Notes: a model not told the origin generated them from the letters alone. Positions 32,448-41,308 are shown, counted from the stretch's first letter. The stretch is DNA of 64,000 bases from Hymenobacter puniceus (GCF_014333525.1 NZ_JACSCX010000003.1:744001-808000); one strand, 5' to 3'. Numbers and translations: made by a program.

Positions 32448-35400
32448 CTATTCCTCCTCGCCTACCGGACCGTCGGTGCGGTTGCTGATGGTATCGGTGG
32501 GCTGGGCCGTGCTGGGCTGCAACGAGCTGCGGCCGGCGGTTTTGCCCTTAGGCGTGGTCGGGGCTTTGCTGGTGCCGGGCTTGGTGGTGGCCGGCTTGGT
32601 TGGGGCAGGTTTAGTGCCGCCGGCTGGGCTGTCGGAGGGCAGCGCGGTGAGGCGCTGCTTAGCCCCGTCAATCACCTCGGCCACCGGAAATTTGTTGTCG
32701 ATGATGGAGTTGAGCGTGGCGCGAGCCTGGAAGTTTTCACCCTGCGCAGCGTAGATGTCGGAGATGAGCAGGAAGCCCCGGCCCTGCCACAGCTCGTAGT
32801 TCGAGGTGTTGGTTTTGTAGGCGGCGTCGAGGGCTTCGGGGTACTTCTTCTGCTGATACAGCGCGTCGGCCACCAGATATTGGGCTTCGGCGCCGTTCTC
32901 GTCGGCGGCAGCGGCCGTGGCGGCCGTGTTCAGCTCCGTAATGGCCTGGTCGAAGTTGCCGGCTTTGAGGCTGGCCTTGCCCAGGTAGAGCAGCGCGGCG
33001 TTGGTGGCGGTGGGCGAAGCGGCTTGCGCCTGCAGTTCCTGGGCCACACGGCGCGTGTTTTCTAAGTCGCCGCTTTCGTAGTAGCTGCGCATCAAACCCA
33101 GCCCGGCGTTGGCAATTTCGCGCTTGTTCTGCGACGAGGTGCGCAGCCGCGTGTAGTAGCTGATGGCCTCGGGGTAGTTCTTGTTCTCGAACTCCAGCTC
33201 GGCCACCCGGCCCACGGCTCGGTTCACAAACTCCGACTTGCCTTCCTGCACCACGGCTTTCAGCTTGGGCAGTGCCTCGGCCTTCTTGCCGGTGCGCAGC
33301 AGCGCGTCGGCCAGGAAGTAGCGGCCGTCGGCGGCCAAGGCGTTGTCGGGGTACTGCTTCAGGTACGACTCCAGGCGCGGAATGGCCTGGGCGTACTTCT
33401 CGGCCAGGTACAGCGACTTGGCGGCCTCAAACTCCACGCTTTCGGTGGCTTTGCTGTCGGGGTTCTGCTGCTTGAACTGGGCTAGGTACTGGTCGAACTC
33501 CTCGGTCTTGCCCTGCGCCGACAAGCTCTCCTGCAGCGAGTAGATGGCGCTGCTGGCCGCCTTGGTGCGCGGATACTGGCTCAGCACCTGCTTGAAGTCG
33601 GCGGCGGCCTTGTCGTGCTGCTCCAGGTTGGCGTAGGCCACGCCGCGCTTGTGCAGCGCCTGCGGAATGAGGGCTGAGTTGGGGCGGTTGGTAATCAGGC
33701 GCGAGAAGCCATCCACGGCCTGCTGAAACGAGCCAGCCTCGAAATCCAGCTGGGCCTGCTGGTACACGGCGTCGTCGGCGTAGCGCGAGGTGGGCGAGGT
33801 GCGCAGCAGCGTACCCAGCGTGCTGGCCGCTTCGTCGCGACGGCCCAGCAAACCCAGCACCACGCTCTTCTGGTAGTAGGCGTAGTCCTTGTCGGCGGCG
33901 TTGGCCGCAATGACTTTGTTGTAGAGCTCCAGCGCCTGGGTGTAGTTTTTGGCCACGTAGTAGGTGTCGGCCAGGCGCAAACTCACGTCGTAGTAGTTGG
34001 GGTCGGCGGGCTTGGCTGCTGGGTCCTGCAGCCAGGCCTGGAACTGCGGCCGGGCGCGGTCATACTGCTGGGTATTGTAGTAGGCGTAGCCGAGGCCGTA
34101 CCGAGCCTTCTGCTCGAACACCTTCTCGTCGGCGTCCACGCCACCCTGGCGGGCGGTGCGGGCCGCGGCGGTGTAGGCCGTAATGGCGGGCTGGTACTGC
34201 TGGCCCACGCTGTAGATTTCGCCTTTCAGCACCTGAGCGGCGGCGCGCAGCGCGTCGTCCTGCGGATATTTCAGACTCTTATCGAGCAGCGGCAGGGCCT
34301 CGGTGTAGCGGGCGTTGTTGTAGAGCGTGGCGGCCTGCAGGTAAGACACGCGCTGGTAGGTGGCGTCGAGCTTGGCGCTGCGGTCGTCGAGGTTGTCGAG
34401 GTAGTTGAGGGCCTGGGCGTAGTCGGAGGAGTTCAGGAAACTCTCGCTCAGGATGTCGTCGGCGGCTTCGCGGTTTTTGGAGCGCGGGTACTTCTTGCCG
34501 AAGTCCTTGAGGGCCGCAATTACCTCCGGTGTGTTGCCCAGCTCGTAGTTGATCTGCGCGTACTTGAGGGTAGCGTTTTCGGTGATGTTCCGGTCGAAGC
34601 TGGCTTTGCGGGCCGCGTCAAACGAGTTCAGGGCCAGCTGCTTCTGGCTGGTCTGCAGGTAGCTCAGCCCCAGGTGGTAGGCGGCGTTCTGCCCCAGCGA
34701 GTCGCGGCGGGCGGCTACGCCCTTGAACGAGCCGATAGCGCCTTTGAAGTCGCCCTGCTTGTAGTTGGCGTACCCGATTTTGTACTGCACCTCGGGCTCG
34801 ATCTTCTTGCGGCCGGCGGCATACTTATCGAAATACTCGGCGGCCTGCTTGAAGTCCTGCTTCTGATAGTACGCGTCGCCCACCAGCAGCTGAATCTCGT
34901 CGGCGGACTGCGGCGGCGGCGTCTGGGCCAGGGCCTTGGTGCCGTAGTCGATGAGGCCGTCGAAGTTGCCTTCCTTGTAGTAAATCTGGCTCATCACGGC
35001 CGGCACCACCGGGCGGTAGGCGTCGTTCTGCTCGGCCACGGCCAGGTCCTGGCGGGCTCCGGCGTAGTCGCCGGCGCGGTAGGCCAGGTAGCCGGCGTAG
35101 TAGGAGCTGGCGTAGCGGTACTCGTGGGTGCCCTGCTTGTTGCGGTCGAACTGCAGCTTGGCCTTGTCGAACTCCTTCTGGGCGAAGTAGCTGTAGCCCA
35201 GCTTGAACTCCGACTCGGCGCGCTGCTCGGTGCTCAGATTGTCGGCGCCCACGCGCTGCAGGTAGTCGATGGCCTTGACGTAGTCCTTCTTATCGAAGTA
35301 GAACTTGCCCAGCTCGAAAAACGCCACGGCAGCCTTGGGGTGAGCCGGGTTCTGGCGCGCAAAGGCCAGAATCCGGTCCTCGGCGTCGGGGTGAAACAGG

Positions 35401-35660
35401 TAGAGGCCGGCCACGGCGTAGTAGTACTCGGCGTCGATGGTGCGGCCCTCGGCCAGCTCGCCGGTGCGGCGCTGGGTTAGGTCGAGGTAGCGCTGGAACG
35501 CCTGCTGGGCGGCGCCATACTTGCCACGGTCGAACAGTTCCAGGCCTTCCTGGAAGTGGCGCTCGTCGGAGGCGAACACCTGGGTTTGCTGGGCTTGGGC
35601 GGCCAGCGGCGCCGCGGCGCTGAGGGAGGCGGCCAGCGCAATCCGGGGGAATAACTTCAT
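32448..35660 (-). CDS. Large periplasmic TPR-repeat protein
   Basis: The 1,070-residue protein has a signal peptide (MKLFPRIALAASLSAAAPLAAQAQ) and about two dozen tetratricopeptide-like repeats over residues 30-1000, such as FFELGKFYFDKKDYVKAIDY and AQYLVADALYQQKKYPEAL. The C-terminal 70 residues are a low-complexity Pro/Thr/Lys tail. It resembles YbgF/BamD-like scaffolds in layout, but no named family is clear. It is the first gene of the TPR-barrel-HU/SPOR-ExbB-ExbD-TonB series. A -7 element TACTTTTG (minus strand, 35705-35712) lies 45 bases before the start. Confidence 0.88.
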   Translation of the reverse strand: MKLFPRIALAASLSAAAPLAAQAQQTQVFASDERHFQEGLELFDRGKYGAAQQAFQRYLDLTQRRTGELAEGRTIDAEYYYAVAGLYLFHPDAEDRILAFARQNPAHPKAAVAFFELGKFYFDKKDYVKAIDYLQRVGADNLSTEQRAESEFKLGYSYFAQKEFDKAKLQFDRNKQGTHEYRYASSYYAGYLAYRAGDYAGARQDLAVAEQNDAYRPVVPAVMSQIYYKEGNFDGLIDYGTKALAQTPPPQSADEIQLLVGDAYYQKQDFKQAAEYFDKYAAGRKKIEPEVQYKIGYANYKQGDFKGAIGSFKGVAARRDSLGQNAAYHLGLSYLQTSQKQLALNSFDAARKASFDRNITENATLKYAQINYELGNTPEVIAALKDFGKKYPRSKNREAADDILSESFLNSSDYAQALNYLDNLDDRSAKLDATYQRVSYLQAATLYNNARYTEALPLLDKSLKYPQDDALRAAAQVLKGEIYSVGQQYQPAITAYTAAARTARQGGVDADEKVFEQKARYGLGYAYYNTQQYDRARPQFQAWLQDPAAKPADPNYYDVSLRLADTYYVAKNYTQALELYNKVIAANAADKDYAYYQKSVVLGLLGRRDEAASTLGTLLRTSPTSRYADDAVYQQAQLDFEAGSFQQAVDGFSRLITNRPNSALIPQALHKRGVAYANLEQHDKAAADFKQVLSQYPRTKAASSAIYSLQESLSAQGKTEEFDQYLAQFKQQNPDSKATESVEFEAAKSLYLAEKYAQAIPRLESYLKQYPDNALAADGRYFLADALLRTGKKAEALPKLKAVVQEGKSEFVNRAVGRVAELEFENKNYPEAISYYTRLRTSSQNKREIANAGLGLMRSYYESGDLENTRRVAQELQAQAASPTATNAALLYLGKASLKAGNFDQAITELNTAATAAAADENGAEAQYLVADALYQQKKYPEALDAAYKTNTSNYELWQGRGFLLISDIYAAQGENFQARATLNSIIDNKFPVAEVIDGAKQRLTALPSDSPAGGTKPAPTKPATTKPGTSKAPTTPKGKTAGRSSLQPSTAQPTDTISNRTDGPVGEEE

Positions 35661-35803
35661 TGCTCGGCGTTACGGGAAGCGGCCCCACCAGGGCCGGAGT
35701 TGGCCAAAAGTAGTTAAAAACGCGCTTGGGTTGCGGCAGAATCGCCTTTTAGCTCAGGTTAACGCGCCACCGGCCGGGTTTGGTGTAGCCAAAAGGCGGT
35801 TGT

Positions 35804-35811
35804 TACCTTCG
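35804..35811 (+). promoter_or_regulatory. Promoter: -33 TTTG and -7 TACCTTCG
   Basis: TACCTTCG is preceded at 35779-35782 by TTTG with a 21-base spacer, a good Bacteroidota promoter. It lies 32 bases before the lipoprotein ATG at 35843. Confidence 0.6.
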
Positions 35812-35842
35812 GTCCGCTATTTTATATGTTAGCCTCTGCTCT

Positions 35843-36630
35843 ATGCGCCGTATCCGTTTGCTGCTCCCGTTCCTGCTGCTAGCCGGCTGCTCCGCTCCCA
35901 ACGATTCCGTGAGCAACTATCCACAAAACCCGGCCATTTCCGATGCACAGGGCCAACCACGGGACTCCACCACGTTCTATTTCCCGGCGGATTCCTCCCG
36001 TACCCCATTGATTCGGCAGACGCTGTCCCTCCTCACTCCCTGCAATTTGCCTCGCGCAATCTGTACGCATTTAAGGCCCCGGTTCTGGCGAATTATTATA
36101 GAGGCACCGACACCTATCGGTTTCTGTGGCTGCGGGCTTTCCACCGCCCCGTTCTGCTGACCCTGGCCCGGCAGGCAAATGGCCCGACGCTTCGCACACA
36201 GTTTCTGAATAAACCGGCCGGCCTCCCCAGGATGGTAGACATCCTGTACATACCACCAGATGCCTCGGCGGCGCAAGTCAGGAAATTGAAAGCGCAGTTT
36301 CGCCAGCGACAGGCAGCCCCCGCCCTGCAGCGGGAATTGGCCGAAGCCAACCGGCCACCCATGCCGGTTGGTGCCGAAGAAACCACCCGCTCACTCAGCC
36401 AAGAGCAATGGCAGCGCTTCGAGCAGCTACTGCTGAAAAGTGAGTTTCGCCAGTTGACCTCCCGTGAAGACCTCAGCGTCATAGACGGTGCCGACTGGCT
36501 GCTGGAAGCCCACCTGGCCGACGGCTACCACCTGGTTTACCGCTATAGCCCCGACGAGCAGGAAGGCTTCCGCAAAGCCTGCGAGTATCTGTTGGACCTC
36601 AGCTCGGCCCGCGGCGAGGAGCGGTATTAG
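35843..36630 (+). pseudogene. Lipoprotein gene with a frameshift near 36001
   Basis: The first frame encodes a lipoprotein signal peptide (MRRIRLLLPFLLLAGCSAP) and about 30 more sensible residues. It then turns into an implausible Cys- and Pro-rich stretch and ends at 36160. The next frame (-1) is open from before 35983 and reads as a good protein (PIDSADAVPPHSLQFASRN, ..., then from 36232 MVDILYIPPDASAAQVRKL) to 36630. One missing base in the CGTACCCCA stretch near 36001 would join them into one protein of about 262 residues. It is either a real mutation, a sequencing error at the C run, or less likely a programmed shift. The joined protein is of unknown function. Confidence 0.65.
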
Positions 36631-36891
36631 CTACTGCCGCTCCAGCGTCACCTCGTCGCGGGTGAAGTCGATGGCGCGGCGGTCTACCGGGCCGCGGCAC
36701 TCCAGCACGCGGGGCGGCAGCAGCTTGCCCTTGGGCCCGTTCTGCACCTGAGCCTCGCCCACAATATCCAGCACGGCCACGGTTTCGCCGTTCAGGCGCA
36801 ACTCCCACTTGCCTGGCTGCACCGGCCCCGTCAGGTGGCCGATCAGGAAGGTTTCTTTGGGGGATACGGGGATGATGTCGAGGACTTGCAT
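36631..36891 (-). CDS. Small hypothetical protein
   Basis: The 86-residue protein is predicted to be all beta (ETFLIGHLTGPVQPGKWELR, then GETVAVLDIVGEAQVQNG), resembling a small barrel. No named family is recognised, and there is no signal peptide. Its stop codon directly abuts that of the converging frameshifted lipoprotein gene. It lies downstream of a secreted protein and a RES toxin gene on the same strand. Confidence 0.6.
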   Translation of the reverse strand: MQVLDIIPVSPKETFLIGHLTGPVQPGKWELRLNGETVAVLDIVGEAQVQNGPKGKLLPPRVLECRGPVDRRAIDFTRDEVTLERQ

Positions 36892-36919
36892 AGGAAAGGC
36901 AGCAGAGAGAGCAGAAAAA

Positions 36920-37372
36920 TCACTTGGTCACTTCAGTGGCGTAGCGTAGCCGGAAGGCCTCAGGAAGAAGCCTATCCAGCTTCTCCGAAACGCCGATCAG
37001 ACAGCTGAGTCGGTAGTCATCCAGTCTGATTTGCTTGATGAAACTTCCCTTCACCACTGTGAACGTGTAGCTGGGCTGGTGGGAGTCGGTGCCGCCGTTT
37101 CGGTAGTGGCTTTTTAGCGTAGACAAATACACTTGGTCCAGTGGGGCAAACAGCGCACTCCGTTCCGCTGGTGTTATTACTCTGGTAAACAATGTATCCC
37201 GGATGCCTAACCCATGTAGCTCAACCTGAATTGTGCTATCGGTAAGTACGTACTCCCGGTGGGCAAACATCTCTGAAACCGATATTCTCAGACGAGTAAC
37301 TTTCTGCGGCTGTTGCGCTATACCATAGCGGCACGTCAGCCCAAGTAGCAGCGTCAAAATCTTCTTATCCAT
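36920..37372 (-). CDS. Exported hypothetical protein
   Basis: The ATG at 37372 gives 150 residues with a signal-peptide-like start (MDKKILTLLLGLTCRYGIAQ). The mature part shows no known motif. It starts 12 bases after the stop of the RES toxin gene, so it may share its transcript. Its base composition is lower in GC than its neighbours, a hint of recent arrival. Confidence 0.6.
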   Translation of the reverse strand: MDKKILTLLLGLTCRYGIAQQPQKVTRLRISVSEMFAHREYVLTDSTIQVELHGLGIRDTLFTRVITPAERSALFAPLDQVYLSTLKSHYRNGGTDSHQPSYTFTVVKGSFIKQIRLDDYRLSCLIGVSEKLDRLLPEAFRLRYATEVTK

Positions 37373-37384
37373 CCTGATCTGCAC

Positions 37385-37846
37385 TCAGCCCACTTCCTGC
37401 GCCTTGATGCGCGAGTCGAACCGGAATTCCTCCCGGGCCACGATGCGGATGCGCTTAAAATCGGGGTGGCGGCTGTGCAGGATGTAGTTGAACTCCTGGG
37501 GCACGATGGACGAAGGCACGCGCAACACCGCCGAGCTGCGGCGGCGGTACCAGGCGTCGCCGAGGGGCTGGCACACGGCGTAGCGGCTGGCTTTTTCCCA
37601 GTCGGTGGGCAGCTGGGTGGGGCTGATTTCCTCGATGAGCACGTCGTCGGGCACCTCAATTACCAGCACCCGGAACTGGTCGGTGACGCCCTCACCACTG
37701 CGGTGCACCACGTTTTCAAGGCAGGCCAGCGCCCGGGTGGCAGCCGTGTAAATCACGAACTGATCCTTGAAATTCCAGCGCGCCCGGTAGCCCGAGGCAA
37801 ACAGGTCGTCGGCATACTTAGCCAGGCAGATGCGGTAAACCAGCAT
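37385..37846 (-). CDS. RES-family toxin (NAD+ phosphorylase type)
   Basis: RES-domain toxins degrade NAD+. The conserved pattern is visible: MLVYRICLAKYADDLFASGY with the early Arg, GYRARWN, YTAATRALACLENVVH with the Glu, and the Ser region LRVPSSIVPQEFNYIL. The length of 153 residues is typical. The gene upstream encodes an Xre/DUF2384-type antitoxin 13 bases away on the same strand, which confirms a type II toxin-antitoxin pair of the RES-Xre type. Confidence 0.92.
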   Translation of the reverse strand: MLVYRICLAKYADDLFASGYRARWNFKDQFVIYTAATRALACLENVVHRSGEGVTDQFRVLVIEVPDDVLIEEISPTQLPTDWEKASRYAVCQPLGDAWYRRRSSAVLRVPSSIVPQEFNYILHSRHPDFKRIRIVAREEFRFDSRIKAQEVG

Positions 37847-37859
37847 GCAGATTCTCGGG

Positions 37860-38321
37860 TTACGACAAGTCGCCGTAGGCGATGCGCGTGAGTTCTTCGG
37901 CTACCAGGTCAATGCCGCCGCTGGTTTCCAGCAGCCGCAGCGGAATCTCGCCGTCGAGGCCGTGGGCGGGCTTGTCCAGCCAGCGCAGGTAGGCCGCCGC
38001 GTTGCCGAACACCTCCAGCCCCAGGTTGTAGAGGCTGATAATTTTGAGCGTTTTCTCGCTGCTGGCTGCGCTCAGGTTTTTCTTTTCCTGGGAGTAGGTG
38101 CGCAGGGTTTTGGTGGATAGCTCGTAGATGGCCTCCAGCTCCTGGGCCTGCAGCTGGTAGGCCTCGGCCACCTCAAACGCCGTGGCCGCCGGCACACCTT
38201 TGCGGGCCTCCATCACCAAGGCGTAGGCGTCCTGCCCGGCCCGGCCCCAGGCGGCCCATTTTTTGCGCAAAGCCGCCGGCATGGGGGCCGTAATCTTGGG
38301 TTGATGAGCAGGTGTGGCCAT
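37860..38321 (-). CDS. Xre/MbcA/ParS-type antitoxin
   Basis: The 153-residue protein has a helical N-terminal part with a possible helix-turn-helix (AYQLQAQELEAIYELSTKTLRTY, given here only in part) and the DUF2384 C-terminal domain (LEVFGNAAAYLRWLDKP, then PLRLLETSGGIDLVAEEL). Such antitoxins cover the RES active site and repress their own promoter. It is first in the two-gene operon. The antitoxin is unusually well separated from other genes on its 5' side. Confidence 0.9.
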   Translation of the reverse strand: MATPAHQPKITAPMPAALRKKWAAWGRAGQDAYALVMEARKGVPAATAFEVAEAYQLQAQELEAIYELSTKTLRTYSQEKKNLSAASSEKTLKIISLYNLGLEVFGNAAAYLRWLDKPAHGLDGEIPLRLLETSGGIDLVAEELTRIAYGDLS

Positions 38322-38517
38322 GGTAAATTTTCGGTTAGCGAATCGAACTTATGGAATTTTTTCTGATTAACGAGGAAAAATTTCCTTTGGTTCTCCGGAG
38401 CTGTCAGCGCGGGCGTTCCAAGGCGGGTACCTTGGGCTTATCAGCGGGTATCGTAGGCTCCTACATAGACCGGGGCTTCAGGGACACCCGCGCATCTCAA
38501 CAGGCCCCCCGCCAAGC

Positions 38518-38565
38518 AGAAAAGCCCGCCCGATTTCCCCAATGGGAGGCCGGACGGGCTTTTCT
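38518..38565. terminator. Long-stem hairpin, likely terminator
   Basis: AGAAAAGCCCG and CGGGCTTTTCT form a perfect 11-bp stem. A and T runs on both sides suit termination in either direction. Confidence 0.65.
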
Positions 38566-38620
38566 GGTAATGAGGGAACCAGCTATGGATCTTCACTAGC
38601 GGGTTAAGCTGGAAGCAGCC

Positions 38621-38725
38621 AATGTAAAGACACAACATGTTGCGTCTCGTCGTTGAACGACTTGAAGCGTGAATTTTTAACAACATCAGCAACGACGAGG
38701 CGCAAAGTATTGCGTCTCTACGCCG
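38621..38725. repeat. Inverted repeat, TTGCGTCTCGTCG family
   Basis: TTGCGTCTCGTCGTTG at the left and CAACGACGAGGCGCAA at the right are near-perfect complements, and the word TTGCGTCTC occurs again at the right end. Confidence 0.8.
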
Positions 38726-38734
38726 TTCTACTGG

Positions 38735-39355
38735 CTACGCGGTAAGTTCGGCCGGCTCTGGGATGCTCACGCTGCTCAGGGCTTTTTCCAGGGCCGTATC
38801 CTGTACGCCGGGGATGGCAACGCCTTCTACCCGCACTACCGTTACGTCGGTCATGCCCAGGAAGCCGAGGACGGCCTGCAGGTACGGAGCCACGAAGTCG
38901 AAGCCGGCAGCAGGACCTTCCGAGTAGATGCCGCCGCTGGACATGGCCACGTACACTTTCTTACCGGTTACCAGGCCCTGGGGCGCGTTATCGACATACT
39001 TGAACGTGATGCCGGCGCGGGCAATGTGGTCAATCCAGGCTTTGAGCGTGGACGGGATACCGAAGTTGTAAAGCGGCGCACCGATAACGATGATGTCGGC
39101 GGCCTGCAGCTCGGCAATGGCGTCGTCGGAGTGGCGGGCGGCTTCGTGCTGCTCGGGCGTACGGTTGGCGGGCGGCGTGAAGAAGGACTGCAGCTTGGTT
39201 TCTTCCAGCTGCGGGAACGGATGCGTGGCCAGGTCGCGGGTAGTGACGGTGCTGCCGGGGTAAGCAGCCTGCAGCTTTTCGATGATGCCGTTGGCCAGTT
39301 GAATGCTGAAGGAAGCGCCGCCGCGGGGGCTGGAAATGACGTGCAGAATGTTCAT
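38735..39355 (-). CDS. azoR: FMN-dependent NADH-azoreductase
   Basis: This is a flavodoxin-fold quinone/azo reductase of 206 residues. It begins MNILHVISSPRGGASFSIQL, the FMN phosphate-binding loop. The middle shows IIVIGAPLYNFGIPSTLKAWIDHIARAG and the YVAMSSGGIYS loop, all diagnostic. It reduces quinones and azo dyes with NAD(P)H and may protect against electrophile stress. The ATG at 39355 is chosen, because the 37 residues added by an upstream ATG (39466) do not fit the family. Confidence 0.93.
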   Translation of the reverse strand: MNILHVISSPRGGASFSIQLANGIIEKLQAAYPGSTVTTRDLATHPFPQLEETKLQSFFTPPANRTPEQHEAARHSDDAIAELQAADIIVIGAPLYNFGIPSTLKAWIDHIARAGITFKYVDNAPQGLVTGKKVYVAMSSGGIYSEGPAAGFDFVAPYLQAVLGFLGMTDVTVVRVEGVAIPGVQDTALEKALSSVSIPEPAELTA

Positions 39356-40007
39356 GCTAGTGTAATAGAAAGAAGTAGGCGTCTCCCCGCTGCCCCGCGA
39401 AATCGTGCCAGCCCCGCCCCGTAGGTGCGATGCTTCGGCCAGATATGCGGTCCGCGAGAATGACAATTAATGTATAGACATTAATTGTACCGACATTGTT
39501 TCAAACCTCTTTCTATTTTGCTCTACCAAGTACTTCTCACCAGCCAACTCGGCACCGACAACTACTCCCCACCCCCAAACGCTCACCACCACCACCACCC
39601 GCAGTGCAGCGTCGCCGCCAGCAACAGCCCGAAGCCGCCGAGCCGGCGCAGCTTCTCGCGCAGGGTCAGCCAGCGGCCATAAGTGGCGGCAGCGGCCTCC
39701 GGCAGAAAATAGCCCCGCCACGCTCCTTCCGGCTCCGATAGCACCCATACTTCCCGGCACGCGGGGCACGCAAAACGCATCACCGATTCCGCTACTAGAG
39801 CCCCCTCAGCAAGCAGCAGCTGTTTACGGAGCAGTTGCTGCTCAAACGCCTCATATTACCACCACGAGGGGAAGCCGGATATCCCGGCCGGGAAGCAGTC
39901 AGGGTGCATAGTGCTTGTGTAGCGCGAAGCCTTTGCTTCGCGTAAGGCGGAACAATGCATGGCGGAAGCCCGCAACGATACGCGAAGCAAAGGCTTCGCG
40001 CTACTGG
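39356..40007. other. Intergenic region, mostly without genes
   Basis: It contains one doubtful small ORF (39583-39783, minus) and the inverted repeat at 39906-40009. A run of CAC triplets at 39588-39602 lies at the end of the small ORF. Nothing else is supported. Confidence 0.5.
39583..39783 (-). CDS. Doubtful small CxxC protein
   Basis: The 66-codon ORF starts MMRFACPACREVWVLSEPEG with one CPAC pair, has an amphipathic and then hydrophobic C-terminal part (GGFGLLLAATL) and ends in four Trp codons created by a CAC-repeat stretch. The CPAC start resembles small zinc-ribbon membrane proteins, but no second Cys pair is present. Confidence 0.3.
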   Translation of the reverse strand: MMRFACPACREVWVLSEPEGAWRGYFLPEAAAATYGRWLTLREKLRRLGGFGLLLAATLHCGWWWW

Positions 40008-40009
40008 CT
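39906..40009. repeat. Inverted repeat, AGCGCGAAGC family
   Basis: TAGCGCGAAGCCTTTGCTTC and GAAGCAAAGGCTTCGCGCTA are perfect complements at the two ends. Related arms occur at 26940-26973. Confidence 0.85.
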
Positions 40010-41087
40010 ACCGCCCCACCACCGCGTGCAGCGGCACCGGGTGGATGATGAGCCAGATCAGCTCCCGCAGGATTTCACCGTCGGTCATGGAGCCGCTGTC
40101 GATGCCTTTGCTCTGGGCGTCGGCGCGGCGGATGAGGTGCACGATGTCGCGGGTGCGGTGGAAGTCGAATACCTTCAGGCCCACCTGATAGTCCTGGCGT
40201 TGGATGGGGAAGCGTAGGCCCATCTTCAGCCAGTCGGCGTCTGCGGGGCTGCCGGGCAGCTGGTGCAGCACCAGCAGGCGGGAGAAGTAGTTGAATAGCA
40301 GCGTCAGGTTCGGGATGAGCGGGTTGTTCTTGGGGTTGGCCTCGAAGTAGAGCAGGATGCGGTTGGCCTTGAGCACGTCGCGGCGCACCAAGGCGCTCTG
40401 CAGCTCGAAGATGTTGTACTCCTTGCTGATGCCCACCATGCGCTGCACCAGATCCTCGTCGATGCTGTGGCCGGGCAACAGGTTGATGAGCATCTTATCC
40501 ACCTCGTTAGTGAGGCGGCCCAGCTCTCCGCCGATGTACTCGGCCAGCATGGCCGTGGCCTGGGGCGTAATCTGCTGGTTTTTGGAGCGCACGTAGTTGC
40601 TCAGCCAGGGGGCCACCTGGTTGTCGTATAGCTTTTTGCTGGTCATGAGCACGGTGCCGGCCGGGGCAGGCTCCTTTTTGTCGCCGGCCAGCAGCTTGCC
40701 CAGCTTCTTGCGCGCATCCAGGGTTTTGTGCTTGTAGCAAAACACCAGCACCGTGCTTTGCAGCGGATTGCGCAGGTACGCCTCCAGAAACGGCCACGAC
40801 TTCTCGGCCTCCAGATCGGCCACGGTCTGGGCTTCCTTCACGATGACCACCGAGCGTTCGGCCATCATGGGGAAGCGCTTGGCCTGGCCCAGAATGCCGG
40901 CCACGTCGGTGTCCTTGCCGTACATGACCACCTGGTTGAAGCCCTTCTCGTGCTCGGGCAGCACGTGCTTTTCCAGCAGATCGGCCAGCAGATCGATGTA
41001 GTACGGCTCCTCCCCCTGCAGAAAGTACACGGGCGCAAACTGCCGCTGCTGGAGCTGCTTCAGGATTTCGTCGGGCGAGAGAGTCAA
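40008..41087 (-). CDS. holA: DNA polymerase III subunit delta
   Basis: HolA is the clamp-loader delta subunit that opens the sliding clamp. The 359-residue protein shows the family start ILKQLQQRQFAPVYFLQGEE with FLQGEEPYYIDL, the segment RKKLGKLLAGDKKEPAPAGT, and LTNEVDKMLINL in the middle, then C-terminal YFSRLLVLHQLPG. It lacks a Walker motif, as delta subunits do. A TACCTTTG -7 element lies 80 bases upstream, back to back with that of tyrS. Confidence 0.92.
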   Translation of the reverse strand: MTLSPDEILKQLQQRQFAPVYFLQGEEPYYIDLLADLLEKHVLPEHEKGFNQVVMYGKDTDVAGILGQAKRFPMMAERSVVIVKEAQTVADLEAEKSWPFLEAYLRNPLQSTVLVFCYKHKTLDARKKLGKLLAGDKKEPAPAGTVLMTSKKLYDNQVAPWLSNYVRSKNQQITPQATAMLAEYIGGELGRLTNEVDKMLINLLPGHSIDEDLVQRMVGISKEYNIFELQSALVRRDVLKANRILLYFEANPKNNPLIPNLTLLFNYFSRLLVLHQLPGSPADADWLKMGLRFPIQRQDYQVGLKVFDFHRTRDIVHLIRRADAQSKGIDSGSMTDGEILRELIWLIIHPVPLHAVVGR

Positions 41088-41089
41088 TT

Positions 41090-41303
41090 TTTAATTAGTA
41101 ATGAGCAATTAGTAATTAAGAATTGATGCGGGCGCACTGGTGAGCACCTTCCCAATTCTTCCTACCCAAAGGTACGGGCTGCCTCTTACCTTTGCCGAAC
41201 AGCTTTGGAAGAATTGGGCGGCTGGTACCGGATGAGAAAAGCACGTTTGCCTCTCTGGATTTCGCCGGCTCAATTCTTAATTCCTAATTCTTACTTACTA
41301 CTT
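41090..41303. repeat. Inverted repeat, TAATTAAGAATT family, holA-tyrS spacer
   Basis: AATTAGTAATTAAGAATTG on the left and CAATTCTTAATTCCTAATTC on the right are approximate complements, enclosing the divergent promoters. Confidence 0.85.
41167..41194. promoter_or_regulatory. Back-to-back -7 elements for holA and tyrS
   Basis: CAAAGGTA at 41167-41174 is TACCTTTG on the minus strand (holA side), and TACCTTTG at 41187-41194 faces tyrS. They are only 12 bases apart. Confidence 0.6.
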
Positions 41304-41308
41304 ACACT

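Larger units (their letters stand above)
38322..38734. other. Intergenic region with terminator and repeat
   Basis: No gene is supported here. It holds the hairpin at 38518-38565 and the GTCTCGTCGTTG-type inverted repeat at 38621-38725. A plus-strand ORF of 82 codons at 38351 runs through the hairpin and is not believed. Confidence 0.6.

Noticed and set aside
38351-38599. Plus-strand ORF of 82 codons
   Set aside because: It runs through a strong terminator hairpin and lacks any protein signature.
39467-39769. Minus-strand ORF of 100 codons overlapping the CPAC ORF
   Set aside because: It overlaps the better candidate in another frame and shows no start or motif support.
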